From assembly GCF_011299595.1 (NCBI RefSeq), contig NZ_CP049867.1, forward strand, positions 1,922,001 through 1,986,000: a stretch of 64,000 bases of DNA, read 5' to 3'. Both the position numbers and the translations under genes were made by a program. This document shows, piece after piece, positions 50,875 to 59,274 of this stretch. A model generated the notes under the pieces. It searched no databases. It worked only from the letters and a program-made list of their open reading frames with translations, and was not told the DNA's origin. Every line of letters starts with the position of its first letter. The stretch's first letter is position 1. The stretch comes from Nocardioides sp. HDW12B. Its GTDB lineage: Bacteria; Actinomycetota; Actinomycetes; Propionibacteriales; Nocardioidaceae.

Positions 50875-51894
50875 ATGGAGAGCCCGCCCGTGCACCTCGA
50901 CCGCTTCGACCGCTACCCGTTGCTCTTCGGCCCCAGCCCGGTCCACCGGCTGGACCGGCTGACCGCCCACCTCGGCGGCGCCGAGATCTGGGCCAAGCGG
51001 GAGGACTGCAACTCCGGGCTGGCCTACGGCGGCAACAAGACCCGCAAGCTGGAGTACATCGTCCCCGACGCGCTCGCCCAGGGTGCGGACACGCTGGTGT
51101 CCATCGGCGGCTACCAGTCCAACCACACGCGCCAGGTGGCGGCGGTCGCGGCCAAGCTCGGCCTCAAGGCCCGGCTGGTGCAGGAGAAGTGGGTCGACTG
51201 GCCCGACGCGGTCAACGACAAGGTCGGCAACATCCTGCTGTCGCGCATCATGGGCGCCGACGTCCGCCTCGACCCGGCCGGCTTCGACATCGGCATCCGC
51301 TCGTCGTGGGAGGAGGCGATGCAGGAGGTCCGGGACGCGGGCGGCACGCCGTACGGCATCCCGGCCGGTGCCTCGGAGCACCCGCTCGGCGGGCTCGGCT
51401 TCGCGCAGTGGGCGCAGGAGGTGGCCCAGCAGGAGGCCGAGCTCGGCGTCTTCTTCGACACGATCGTCGTCTGCACCGTCACCGGCTCCACCCACGCCGG
51501 CATGGTCGCCGGGTTCGCCGGCCAGGACCGGCCCCGCCGCGTCATCGGCATCGACGCCTCGGCCACGCTCGAGAAGACCCGCGCCCAGGTCGCGCGCATC
51601 GCGCGCCACACCGCCGACCTCATCGGCGTCGGCCGGGAGCTGCGCGACGACGAGATCACCGTGCTCGAGGGCTGGGCCGGCGACCTCTACGGCATCCCGG
51701 TGCAGTCGACGATCGACGCCATCCGGCTCTCCGGCTCGCTCGAGGGGATGATCATCGACCCCGTCTACGAGGGCAAGTCGATGGCCGGCCTCGTCGACCT
51801 GGTCCTCGACGGGGAGATCGCGCGGGACTCGACGGTGCTCTACGCCCACCTCGGCGGGCAGCCGGCGCTCAACGCGTACAGCGGCATCTTCTAG
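50875..51894 (+). CDS. acdS: 1-Aminocyclopropane-1-carboxylate (ACC) deaminase
   Basis: 339 residues, the family length. PLP enzyme that opens ACC to 2-oxobutyrate and ammonia; in soil and plant-associated bacteria it lowers plant ethylene. The PLP lysine is K55 in [12 protein letters not shown]. Residues that separate true ACC deaminase from the related D-cysteine desulfhydrase are kept: the Tyr-Glu pair in DPVYEGKSM and the Leu in [30 protein letters not shown] is also typical. The start is uncertain; an in-frame ATG lies at 50839. No leucine-responsive acdR gene is adjacent. Confidence 0.92.
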   Translation: MESPPVHLDRFDRYPLLFGPSPVHRLDRLTAHLGGAEIWAKREDCNSGLAYGGNKTRKLEYIVPDALAQGADTLVSIGGYQSNHTRQVAAVAAKLGLKARLVQEKWVDWPDAVNDKVGNILLSRIMGADVRLDPAGFDIGIRSSWEEAMQEVRDAGGTPYGIPAGASEHPLGGLGFAQWAQEVAQQEAELGVFFDTIVVCTVTGSTHAGMVAGFAGQDRPRRVIGIDASATLEKTRAQVARIARHTADLIGVGRELRDDEITVLEGWAGDLYGIPVQSTIDAIRLSGSLEGMIIDPVYEGKSMAGLVDLVLDGEIARDSTVLYAHLGGQPALNAYSGIF

Positions 51895-51973
51895 GCCAGC
51901 CCGTCCTAGGGCAGCGCGGGGGCCGGGAGGGTCGGCGAGGAGCCGGTCGCGGCGCTCGGGCAGGATGGCGCGC

Positions 51974-52264
51974 ATGAGCGCCTACTGGATCAGTCTGTAC
52001 GTCGAGGTCACCGACGAGGCCAAGCTGAAGAAGTACGCCGAGCTCGCCGGCCCGGCCCTCACGGGCGCCGGCGGGACCTTCCTGGCCCGGGGAACGCCCC
52101 GGGCCACCTACGAGGCCGGCCAGACCACCCGCTCGGTGCTCATCCGCTTCGACTCCGTCGAGGCCGCGCAGGCCGCCCACGACTCCCCCGCCTACCAGGA
52201 GGCGCTGGCCGCCCTCGACGGCGGCGCCGTCCGCGACCTGCGCATCGTGCCCGGCATCGACTGA
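51974..52264 (+). CDS. DUF1330 family protein
   Basis: 96 residues, ferredoxin-like alpha/beta barrel family. Blocks: SAYWISLYVEVTDEAKLKKY, RATYEAGQTTRSVLIRFDS and AYQEAL, all characteristic. Function unknown; some relatives form dimers like antibiotic monooxygenases. CAGGAT lies seven bases before this ATG, so I prefer it to the ATG at 51965. It follows acdS by 79 bases. Confidence 0.87.
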   Translation: MSAYWISLYVEVTDEAKLKKYAELAGPALTGAGGTFLARGTPRATYEAGQTTRSVLIRFDSVEAAQAAHDSPAYQEALAALDGGAVRDLRIVPGID

Positions 52265-52296
52265 CGCCCGACCGGCCCGACCACCGGGTGCTCCCC

Positions 52297-52590
52297 TCAG
52301 GCCACCCGCTGCGACGGCACCTCACGCGGACCGCGGGACTCCCCGAGCTCGGCCACGCGCCCGCAGCCGCGGCAGACGACGAGCCCGCCCACCACGTGGG
52401 GGTGGGTGAGCACCCGAGGCGTGCAGCGGTGCGAGCGACCCTCCGGTCGCGGCGCCCGCGGGATCCGCGAGCGCCTCGGTCCAGCAGCGGCAGCGCCGCT
52501 TCCGGGTCCCGCGGCTGGTCCGTTCCCTGCTCCGATGATGTCGGCGAGGCGGGCCGAGGAGGTCGGGCGGGAGGTGGTGTCCTGGGTCAT
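52297..52590 (-). CDS. Hypothetical small protein with Cys motif
   Basis: 97 residues. The first 60 are Ala/Gly/Pro/Arg-rich and look disordered. The C-terminal part has HRCTPRVLTHPHVVGGLVVCRGCGRVAEL, landmarks near residues 54-80, where CRGCG could form half of a zinc site. No ribosome site is evident and the codon pattern is less clear than for neighbours, so the gene is tentative. It is divergent from the phosphoglucomutase gene across a gap with direct repeats. Confidence 0.4.
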   Translation of the reverse strand: MTQDTTSRPTSSARLADIIGAGNGPAAGPGSGAAAAGPRRSRIPRAPRPEGRSHRCTPRVLTHPHVVGGLVVCRGCGRVAELGESRGPREVPSQRVA

Positions 52591-52630
52591 GGCGGCCACG
52601 TTGGCACGCCCGATCGTCGCTCCCTTTGCC

Positions 52631-52663
52631 CCCGTGTGACAGCCGTGTGACACCAAGCGTGAC
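52631..52663 (-). promoter_or_regulatory. Three 11-12-bp direct repeats (GTCACACGGx), PHO-box-like
   Basis: On the minus strand GTCACGCTTG, GTCACACGGC and GTCACACGGG start 12 and 11 bases apart. The spacing and the (G/T)TCA core resemble the 11-bp direct-repeat units bound by PhoP in Streptomyces. They lie between the hypothetical small gene and the divergent phosphoglucomutase gene. Confidence 0.35.
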
Positions 52664-52750
52664 CAGCACGCGCGCCGGCGCGCGACCCCGCGCGTGACCG
52701 CGCGGCGTGCCCACTCCTCGTCACGTCGCACCGGGGGCACGCCGAGTCCC

Positions 52751-52756
52751 TACCCT
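52751..52756 (+). promoter_or_regulatory. Putative -10 box (TACCCT) of the phosphoglucomutase operon
   Basis: TACCCT lies six bases before the ATG at 52763. The spacer GGAGGC could also act as a ribosome site if transcription starts further upstream. Confidence 0.4.
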
Positions 52757-52762
52757 GGAGGC

Positions 52763-53563
52763 ATGACCCCCCGCAGTGGTGGCCCCGACTGGGCCCACCT
52801 GGACGCCGTGCTGTTCGACCTCGACGGCGTCATCACGCCCACGGCGGAGGTCCACATGCGGGCCTGGTCGACGATGTTCAACGACTTCCTGGCCGCCCGC
52901 GGCAGGCAGGACCGCCAGGACGGGCAGGCCGGCCAGGACGCACAGGCGCCGTACACCGACGAGGACTACTTCGCCCACGTCGACGGCAAGCCCCGCTACG
53001 AGGGCGTGGCGGCGTTCCTGGCCTCGCGCGGCATCGACCTGCCCCACGGCGACCCCTCCGACGGCCCCGAGGCGGAGACGGTGTGCGGGCTCGGCAACCG
53101 CAAGAACGACGCCTTCGGCGAGGTGCTGGCGCGCGACGGCGTCGAGGCCTACCCCGGCTCGGTCGACCTCCTGGAGCGCCTGCTCGAGCGCGGGGTGCGC
53201 GTCGCGATCGTCTCCAGCTCCGCCAACGCCCCCGACGTGCTGCGCGCCGCCGGCCTGCTCGACCGCTTCGAGACGGTCGTCGACGGCCGGGTCGCCAAGG
53301 AGCAGGGGCTCCCGGGCAAGCCCGAGCCCGACACCTACCTCTACGCCGGCCGTTTGCTCGAGACCGAGCCGGCGCGCGCCGTCGTGGTCGAGGACGCGAT
53401 CTCGGGCGTCCGTGCCGGGGCCGCCGGCGACTTCGGGCTGGTGATCGGCGTCGACCGCGGCGCCGGGGCCGACGCCCTGAGGGAGAACGGTGCCGACCTC
53501 GTCGTCGCCGACCTCGCCGAGCTCGTGCCCGGCCTGCTCGCGGAGCGGGAGGCCACCGCGTGA
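52763..53563 (+). CDS. Beta-phosphoglucomutase-family HAD phosphatase
   Basis: 266 residues. HAD motif I FDLDGVITPTAEVHMRAW with both catalytic aspartates (about 17 and 19), motif II IVSSSANAP, motif III lysine in GKPEPDTYLYA and motif IV VVEDAISGVRAG. The layout with a helical cap matches beta-phosphoglucomutases, which convert beta-glucose-1-phosphate to glucose-6-phosphate. A Gln/Asp-rich insert (RQDRQDGQAGQDAQ, about 47-60) lies in the cap. Its last bases overlap the start of the GH65 phosphorylase gene, which would make its substrate. Confidence 0.88.
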   Translation: MTPRSGGPDWAHLDAVLFDLDGVITPTAEVHMRAWSTMFNDFLAARGRQDRQDGQAGQDAQAPYTDEDYFAHVDGKPRYEGVAAFLASRGIDLPHGDPSDGPEAETVCGLGNRKNDAFGEVLARDGVEAYPGSVDLLERLLERGVRVAIVSSSANAPDVLRAAGLLDRFETVVDGRVAKEQGLPGKPEPDTYLYAGRLLETEPARAVVVEDAISGVRAGAAGDFGLVIGVDRGAGADALRENGADLVVADLAELVPGLLAEREATA

Positions 53564-56064
53564 GCGTCGTCGGCGCGGCCCACACGCCGACCCCCGCCCG
53601 CGACCGCCTCGACCGGCACGTCTACCCGATCGATCCCTGGCGCCTGGCCGAGTGCCGCTACGACGGCGCCCACCTGGGCCGCAACGAGACGCTGTTCGCG
53701 GTCGCCAACGGCTACCTCGGCATGCGCGGCAACGTCGAGGAGGGCCGCGACAGCCACGAGCACGGCACCTACATCAACGGCTTCCACGAGACCTTCACCA
53801 TCCAGCACGCCGAGGAGGCCTTCGGCTTCGCCCGCGTCGGCCAGACGATGGTCAACGTGCCGGACTGCAAGCCGATCCGGCTGTACGTCGACGACGAGCC
53901 GCTGCTGCTGTCGGTGGCCGACCTCGACACCTACTCGCGCACGCTCGACTTCCGCGACGGGCTCGTCCGCCGCCGGCTCGTGTGGCGCACGCCGGGCGGC
54001 AAGCGCGTCCAGGTCGACTCGACCCGCATGGTCTCGATGTCCGACCGCCACCTCGCGGTGATGACCTTCGAGGTCACCCTGCTCGACGCCCCCGCGCCGG
54101 TCGCGATCTCCTCGCTGCTGCTCAACCGCCAGGACGGCGAGGACGAGTACTACGTCCGCACCGCCGCGCTCGCCGCCGCCGTCGACCCGCGCAAGACCGA
54201 GGTCTTCGACCGCCGCGTGCTGATCCCGCAGCCCCTGGGCGTCAAGGAGGAGACCGGCCGCTTCGTGCAGGGCTTCCGCTGCGCCGAGTCGGGCATGACG
54301 ATCGCGGTCGCGGTCGACCACGAGCTAACCACCGACAACGAGTTCTCCTCCAACTACCACCACGACGACCCCAACGCGTCCCGCATCACCTACCGCGTCG
54401 ACGCGCAGGTGGGGGTCCCGGTGAAGCTCGTCAAGGTGGCGACGTACCACACCTCGCGCAGCATCCCCGTGCCCGAGCTCGTCAGCCGCTGCCGCCGGAC
54501 GCTCGACCGCGCGGTGTCGGAAGGTGCCGACCTGCTCCACGAGCGCCAGCGCGCGTGGTACGACGGCTTCTGGGAGCGCTCCGACGTCGAGGTCGAGGGA
54601 CCGCCCGAGGTGCAGCAGGCGGTGCGGTGGAACCTCTTCCAGCTCGCGCAGGCCGCGGGCCGGGCCGAGGGCGCCGGCGTGCCGGCCAAGGGCGTGACCG
54701 GCAGCGGCTACAGCGGCCACTACTTCTGGGACACCGAGGTCTACACGCTGCCGTTCTTCACCTACACCTCGCCGGAGTGCTCCCGCGCGGCGCTGCGGTT
54801 CCGCTACGGGCTGCTGCCCGCCGCCCGGCTCCGCGCCCAGCAGATGACCCAGCGCGGGGCGCTGTTCCCCTGGCGGACGATCAGCGGCGAGGAGGCCTCG
54901 GCCTACTACGCCGCGGGGTCGGCGCAGTACCACATCGACGCCGACATCGCCTTCGCGCTCAACCAGTACGTCGAGGCCACCGGCGACCGCGACTTCATGG
55001 CCAAGGAGGCCGTGGACATCCTCGTGGAGACCGCCCGGCTCTGGGCCGACCTCGGGTTCTGGCGGCGCAACGGCGACGGCGTGTTCCACATCCACGGCGT
55101 GACCGGGCCCGACGAGTACACCACCGTCGTCAACGACAACCTCTTCACCAACGTGATGGCGCGCGACAACCTCCGCAACGCCGCCAAGACGGTGCGCTGG
55201 CTGGCCGACCACCGGCCCGAGGACCACGCCGCCGTGGTGGCGCGGCTGCACCTCGAGGACGACGAGGTGTCGGAGTGGGAGCGCGCCGCGTCGCGGCTGA
55301 TGCTGCCCTACGAGGAGCACCTCGGCATCCACCCGCAGGACTCGCAGTTCCTCGACCGCGAGGTGTGGGACCTCGAGGCCACCCCGCGGGAGAACCTGCC
55401 CCTGCTGCTCAACTACCACCCGCTCGTGATCTACCGCTTCCAGGTCATCAAGCAGGCCGACGTCGTGCTGGCGCTGCTGCTGCAGGGCGACTCCTTCACG
55501 CCCGAGCAGAAGCGCGCCAACTTCGAGTACTACGACCCGATCACCACCGGCGACTCGACGCTGTCCGCGGTGGTGCAGTCGATCATCGCCGCCGAGGTCG
55601 GCTACGCCGAGCTCGCGCTGCGCTACTTCTACCAGGCGATGTTCGTCGACCTCGCCGACATCCACGGCAACGCCAGCGACGGGGTCCACGTGGCCTCGAC
55701 GGGCGGCGTGTGGAGCGCGCTGGTCTACGGCTTCGGCGGGTTCCGCGACCACGGGGGCGTGTTCACGCTCGACCCGCGCCTGCCCGAGACCTTCGACGCC
55801 CTGACCTTCCGGATCACGCTGCACCGCAGCCGGGTCCGGGTGCGGGTGGAGGCCGACGCCGTGACGCTGACCCTGGAGACCGGTGAGGGCGCAGAGCTCG
55901 TCGTGCGCGGGCAGGAGGTCCGCGTCACCGCCGGTGCGCCCGTCGTCGTACCCCTGGACGGGCACGGGGACCGGATCCCCGGCCTGCCGAAGCCCTGGGG
56001 CACCGAGGGTGTACGCCGCAGCGACGGCTCGGTCATCACCGCGTCCCTCCCCCGCGCCACCTGA
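53560..56064 (+). CDS. Glycoside hydrolase family 65 phosphorylase (trehalose/maltose/kojibiose phosphorylase)
   Basis: 834 residues. GH65 phosphorylases split alpha-glucosyl disaccharides with phosphate to give glucose and beta-glucose-1-phosphate. The general acid is E519 in HGVTGPDEYTTVVNDN. FWDTEVYTLPFF (389-400) and KQADVVLALLLQGD (about 628) line the active site. N- and C-terminal beta-domains flank the barrel. The GTG start overlaps the phosphoglucomutase stop by four bases, so the pair routes a disaccharide to glucose-6-phosphate. Which disaccharide cannot be read from the sequence; trehalose is common in Actinobacteria. Confidence 0.92.
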   Translation: MSVVGAAHTPTPARDRLDRHVYPIDPWRLAECRYDGAHLGRNETLFAVANGYLGMRGNVEEGRDSHEHGTYINGFHETFTIQHAEEAFGFARVGQTMVNVPDCKPIRLYVDDEPLLLSVADLDTYSRTLDFRDGLVRRRLVWRTPGGKRVQVDSTRMVSMSDRHLAVMTFEVTLLDAPAPVAISSLLLNRQDGEDEYYVRTAALAAAVDPRKTEVFDRRVLIPQPLGVKEETGRFVQGFRCAESGMTIAVAVDHELTTDNEFSSNYHHDDPNASRITYRVDAQVGVPVKLVKVATYHTSRSIPVPELVSRCRRTLDRAVSEGADLLHERQRAWYDGFWERSDVEVEGPPEVQQAVRWNLFQLAQAAGRAEGAGVPAKGVTGSGYSGHYFWDTEVYTLPFFTYTSPECSRAALRFRYGLLPAARLRAQQMTQRGALFPWRTISGEEASAYYAAGSAQYHIDADIAFALNQYVEATGDRDFMAKEAVDILVETARLWADLGFWRRNGDGVFHIHGVTGPDEYTTVVNDNLFTNVMARDNLRNAAKTVRWLADHRPEDHAAVVARLHLEDDEVSEWERAASRLMLPYEEHLGIHPQDSQFLDREVWDLEATPRENLPLLLNYHPLVIYRFQVIKQADVVLALLLQGDSFTPEQKRANFEYYDPITTGDSTLSAVVQSIIAAEVGYAELALRYFYQAMFVDLADIHGNASDGVHVASTGGVWSALVYGFGGFRDHGGVFTLDPRLPETFDALTFRITLHRSRVRVRVEADAVTLTLETGEGAELVVRGQEVRVTAGAPVVVPLDGHGDRIPGLPKPWGTEGVRRSDGSVITASLPRAT

Positions 56065-56079
56065 GGAACGGGCGAGCCG

Positions 56080-56739
56080 TCAGGCGCCGGACTTGGTGTC
56101 GACGGTGATCTTGGCGATCCCCACCAGCAGGCCCGGCTTCACGGCCTTGGTCTTGAAGGTCGTGTTGAGCAGCTGGGCCGCCACCGGGGACACCTTCACC
56201 TTGGTGCCCTCGAGCGTCGCCGTGCGCGCCGCGCTCGCCAGGGGCTTGAGGGACCGCCCGTCGAGCTGGAAGATGAAGGCGCTCGAGGCCGCCGACTTCC
56301 CGTTGACGCTGACGTCGCCGTAGACGCGCGAGACGCCCGGGTCGACGTTGAGGTTGGTGATCCGCACCGTCGTGCCGCCCGCAGCCAGCGAGAAGCCGGA
56401 CCCCTCGTGCTGCAGCTGGCCGATCACGTACGGCGACACCTCGCCGGGCTCGAAGACCGTCACGTTGCCGCCGGTGATCGGGAAGCGCAGGGCACCCTTG
56501 ACCAGCTTGCCCGAGCCGACGGTGCCGGGCTGGAGCCCCAACTGACCGAGCGCCTTCACGAAGCCCTTGTCGAGGGTGACCTGCGTGGTGTCGCCCGTCA
56601 CGGCGTCGATGCTGGCCACCGGCTCAGGGGCGTCGCCGCCGAAGACGCCGCAGGCACCGAGACCCAGACCGGCGGTGAGGCTGAGGGCGAGGGCAGCCGC
56701 GGCGCGACGGGAACGGGCGGACGAGACGGTTCGAGACAT
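56080..56739 (-). CDS. Putative secreted lipoprotein of unknown function
   Basis: 219 residues. A lipoprotein signal (RRAAAALALSLTAGLGLGAC, lipobox Cys 30) predicts anchoring outside the membrane. The mature part is beta-rich with VTLDKGFVKALGQLGLQPGTV, FPITGGNVTVFEPGEVSPYVIG-like and TTVRITNLNVDPG blocks, a pattern I associate with secreted actinobacterial proteins of unknown role. GAGGAG precedes the ATG at 56739. It is divergent from the oxygenase operon and shares with it a region rich in TTGTC/GACAA repeats, which suggests common control. Confidence 0.75.
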   Translation of the reverse strand: MSRTVSSARSRRAAAALALSLTAGLGLGACGVFGGDAPEPVASIDAVTGDTTQVTLDKGFVKALGQLGLQPGTVGSGKLVKGALRFPITGGNVTVFEPGEVSPYVIGQLQHEGSGFSLAAGGTTVRITNLNVDPGVSRVYGDVSVNGKSAASSAFIFQLDGRSLKPLASAARTATLEGTKVKVSPVAAQLLNTTFKTKAVKPGLLVGIAKITVDTKSGA

Positions 56740-56770
56740 GGGGAACTCCTCTGGCGGGATGCACCGACAG

Positions 56771-56784
56771 CTGTGCCGGCACAG
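56771..56784. promoter_or_regulatory. Palindrome CTGTGCCGGCACAG in the lipoprotein leader
   Basis: A perfect 14-base palindrome about 32 bases before the lipoprotein start codon. It may be an operator or a small leader hairpin. Confidence 0.35.
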
Positions 56785-56821
56785 GAGGTTCGCGTCCCTG
56801 CCGCCCGCGGACGGGTGGAGC

Positions 56822-56837
56822 GACAACATCATTTGTC
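56822..56837. promoter_or_regulatory. Inverted repeat GACAA-N6-TTGTC on the lipoprotein side
   Basis: GACAACATCATTTGTC overlaps AATGAT, the most -10-like sequence for the minus-strand lipoprotein gene. The half-sites are the same as those of the palindrome at 56892-56909 but in the opposite orientation. Confidence 0.4.
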
Positions 56838-56875
56838 AGCTCACCGCGCTTGAAGCTTCCAGAACCGATCGTCCC

Positions 56876-56904
56876 TTGACCGCGAACCCCGTTGTCATCA
56901 CGAT
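56876..56904 (+). promoter_or_regulatory. Promoter of the oxygenase operon (TTGACC-17-CACGAT)
   Basis: -35 TTGACC (56876-56881) and -10 CACGAT (56899-56904) are 17 bases apart. The -10 lies inside the palindrome at 56892-56909. Predicted start near 56911, giving a leader of about 40 bases. Confidence 0.5.
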
Positions 56905-56909
56905 GACAA
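56892..56909. promoter_or_regulatory. 18-bp operator-like palindrome TTGTCATC-AC-GATGACAA
   Basis: Eight-base arms match perfectly around AC. It covers the -10 of the plus-strand promoter, the classic place for a repressor. Another TTGTCAT half-site (56945-56951) overlaps the start codon at 56950. No regulator gene is adjacent, so the binding protein is encoded elsewhere. Confidence 0.6.
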
Positions 56910-56949
56910 GAAGGACGGAACGAGCGGGCCGTCGTGATCGGGGTTTGTC

Positions 56950-57333
56950 ATGGCTGAGGATTCCTGGGGCCGAGTCGCACGCACGTCGTTGGGACTCATC
57001 CGGATCGTCAACGGGGGCTTGGGTCTCGTCGCCCCGAACCTCCTCATCTCACGGATCGACCCGGACGACCCCCCGAGCCCTGCGGCGGTCTACGCCTTCC
57101 GGCTCTTCGGCATCAGGACGGTGCTGATCGGCCGCGACCTGCTGCGGCGACCGGGTGAGGCGCGCTCGCGCAGCGTCGCCGAGGCGCCCCTGATCCACGC
57201 CTCCGACACCGTCACTGCCACGTTGCTCACGGTCCAGCGGGCCGTGCCACCACGCTCCGGCGCGATGCTCATCGGCATCTCCGGCCTGAACACCCTCCTG
57301 GCCCTCGTGGCCTCCCGTCGCGCCGGCGCCTGA
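56950..57333 (+). CDS. Small membrane protein, first gene of the oxygenase operon
   Basis: 127 residues. Three to four hydrophobic segments (about 14-33, 47-62, 82-94, 104-121) with RLFGIRTVLIGRDLL and HASDTVTATLLT between them. The pattern resembles DUF4267-type small membrane proteins of unknown function. The ATG overlaps a TTGTCAT half-site and there is no strong ribosome site. The GMC gene begins nine bases after its stop, so the two are co-transcribed. It could tether or supply the soluble enzymes at the membrane; that is inference. Confidence 0.7.
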   Translation: MAEDSWGRVARTSLGLIRIVNGGLGLVAPNLLISRIDPDDPPSPAAVYAFRLFGIRTVLIGRDLLRRPGEARSRSVAEAPLIHASDTVTATLLTVQRAVPPRSGAMLIGISGLNTLLALVASRRAGA

Positions 57334-57342
57334 CCCCGGCCG

Positions 57343-59274
57343 ATGGAGACCGTCGACTTCGTCATCGTCGGGTCGGGCGCCGGTGGCGCGCCCCTGGCGG
57401 CGAACCTCGCCGAGGCGGGCTACGAGGTGCTGGTGCTCGAGGCCGGGGGCGACGACACCCCCGACGTCTACCCGGTCCCGGCCTTCCACGCGTTGGCCTC
57501 CGAGGACGCGGCGATGAGCTGGGACGTCTTCGTCGAGCACTACGCCGACGAGCAGCGTGCCGACCGCGACTCCAAGCGCGTGCCGGGCAAGGGCGTGCTC
57601 TACCCCCGCGCCGGCACCCTCGGGGGCTGCACCGCCCACAACGCGATGATCACCGTCTACCCCCACAACAGCGACTGGGACGGCATCGCCGAGCTGACCG
57701 GCGACCGCTCCTGGGGCGCCGGGGCGATGCGCAGCTACTTCGAGCGCCTCGAGCGCTGCACCTACCGCGACCGCCCGCGCATGCTGCCGCGGCAGCGCTG
57801 GCTGGCACGGATCCTGGCCGAGCTCCCCCTGGTCTCGGACCGCTACGTCAACAAGAGCCGCCACGGCTTCGACGGCTGGCTCGAGACCCGCCTGGCCGAC
57901 CCGGCCCTGGTGGTGCGCGACTCCGCGCTGCGCACGGTCCTCCTCGAGGCCCTCGAGTCGTCGCTGGCTGCGCTGCTCGGCCGGCCCCTGTCGGCCACCG
58001 AGCCGCTGGCTGCGAAGACCGACCCCAACGACTGGGAGACGGTCAAGCACGGCGGTGAGGGGTTGTGGCAGGTCCCCACCTCGATCACGGCCACCGGCCG
58101 CACGGGTGCCCGGGAGCGGCTTCTCGGCGCCGCCCGGGCGCACCCGGACCGGCTCACCGTCCGCACCGGGGCGCTCGCGTGCCGGGTGGTGATCGACGAG
58201 CACGGCGCCGCGACCGGGGTGGAGTACGCCGTCGCCCCGCGCTCCTACCGGGCCAGCCGGGAGCCCAGCGAGGCCGACCTGGGGACCCGGACCGTGGTCC
58301 ACGCCCGACACGAGGTCGTCGTCAGCGCGGGCGCGTTCAACACCCCGCAGCTGCTGATGCTCTCGGGGATCGGTCCGCCCGAGGAGCTCGCGCGCCACGG
58401 CATCGCCTGCCGGGTGCCCCGGCCGGGGGTCGGCCGCAACCTCCAGGACCGCTACGAGGTGGGCGTGGTCAGCGAGGCCCGCGACGACTTCGCCCTGCTC
58501 GAGGGCGCCGCCTTCCGGCCCTGGCGCGACGGCGACGAGCCCGACAGCCACTGGGACGAGTGGAAGCAGGGCAAGGGCATCTACGCCACCAACGGGGCGC
58601 TCGTGGCCCTGGTGCACAAGTCCCGCCCCGAGCTGCGCGACCCGGACCTGTTCCTGTTCGGGCTCCCGGCCGACTTCCGCGGCTACGCGCCGGGCTACTC
58701 CGCCTCGCTGTCGCAGAGCCGACGGCGCTTCACCTGGGCCGTGCTCAAGGCCCACACCGGCAACACCGCCGGGACGGTGAGGCTCCGCAGCGACGACCCG
58801 CGCGACGCCCCCGCGGTGTGCTTCTCCTACTTCGACGAGGGCGCCGACGACGGCCCGCCCGGTCAGGGCGACGTCGCGCAGGACCTCGACGACGTGGTCC
58901 GCGGCGTCGAGATCGTGCGCGAGCTCAACCGCAGCACCTCCGACATCTTCGTCGAGGAGGTCGTGCCCGGTCCCGCGGTCGCGACGCGCGAGCAGCTGCG
59001 CCGGTTCGTGGCCGACGAGGCGTGGGGCCACCACGCCTCCTGCACCGCCCGGATCGGGCGCGCCGACGACCCGATGGCGGTCGTCGACTCCGAGTTCCGG
59101 GTCCACGGGGTGGACCGGCTCCGGGTCGTCGACGCCTCGGTCTTCCCCCGCATCCCCGGCTTCTTCGTCGTGCTGCCCACCTACATGGTCAGCGAGAAGG
59201 CCAGCGACGTGATCCTCCGCAGCGCGCGCGAGCGCGGCACGGCACCCACCCACCCCAGCAAGGAGCACGCATGA
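57343..59274 (+). CDS. GMC-family FAD oxidoreductase
   Basis: 643 residues, no signal peptide. Glucose-methanol-choline family: FAD loop IVGSGAGGAP (8-17), the substrate/flavin block RAGTLGGCTAHNAM, GAFNTPQLLMLSGIGPPEEL, and the C-terminal active site with a histidine pair in WGHHASCTARIG and a second FAD segment VDASVFPRIPGFF. Members oxidise alcohols or sterols; the long form is like choline and alkanol dehydrogenases or cholesterol-oxidase relatives. The ATGA overlap with the heme dioxygenase gene suggests that the two act in one pathway, for example on a fatty alcohol or hydroxy acid. Confidence 0.9.
   Translation: METVDFVIVGSGAGGAPLAANLAEAGYEVLVLEAGGDDTPDVYPVPAFHALASEDAAMSWDVFVEHYADEQRADRDSKRVPGKGVLYPRAGTLGGCTAHNAMITVYPHNSDWDGIAELTGDRSWGAGAMRSYFERLERCTYRDRPRMLPRQRWLARILAELPLVSDRYVNKSRHGFDGWLETRLADPALVVRDSALRTVLLEALESSLAALLGRPLSATEPLAAKTDPNDWETVKHGGEGLWQVPTSITATGRTGARERLLGAARAHPDRLTVRTGALACRVVIDEHGAATGVEYAVAPRSYRASREPSEADLGTRTVVHARHEVVVSAGAFNTPQLLMLSGIGPPEELARHGIACRVPRPGVGRNLQDRYEVGVVSEARDDFALLEGAAFRPWRDGDEPDSHWDEWKQGKGIYATNGALVALVHKSRPELRDPDLFLFGLPADFRGYAPGYSASLSQSRRRFTWAVLKAHTGNTAGTVRLRSDDPRDAPAVCFSYFDEGADDGPPGQGDVAQDLDDVVRGVEIVRELNRSTSDIFVEEVVPGPAVATREQLRRFVADEAWGHHASCTARIGRADDPMAVVDSEFRVHGVDRLRVVDASVFPRIPGFFVVLPTYMVSEKASDVILRSARERGTAPTHPSKEHA

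Noticed and set aside
50875-51894. D-cysteine desulfhydrase
   Set aside because: The residues that mark ACC deaminase (Tyr-Glu in VYEGKSM and Leu in AHLGG) are present.
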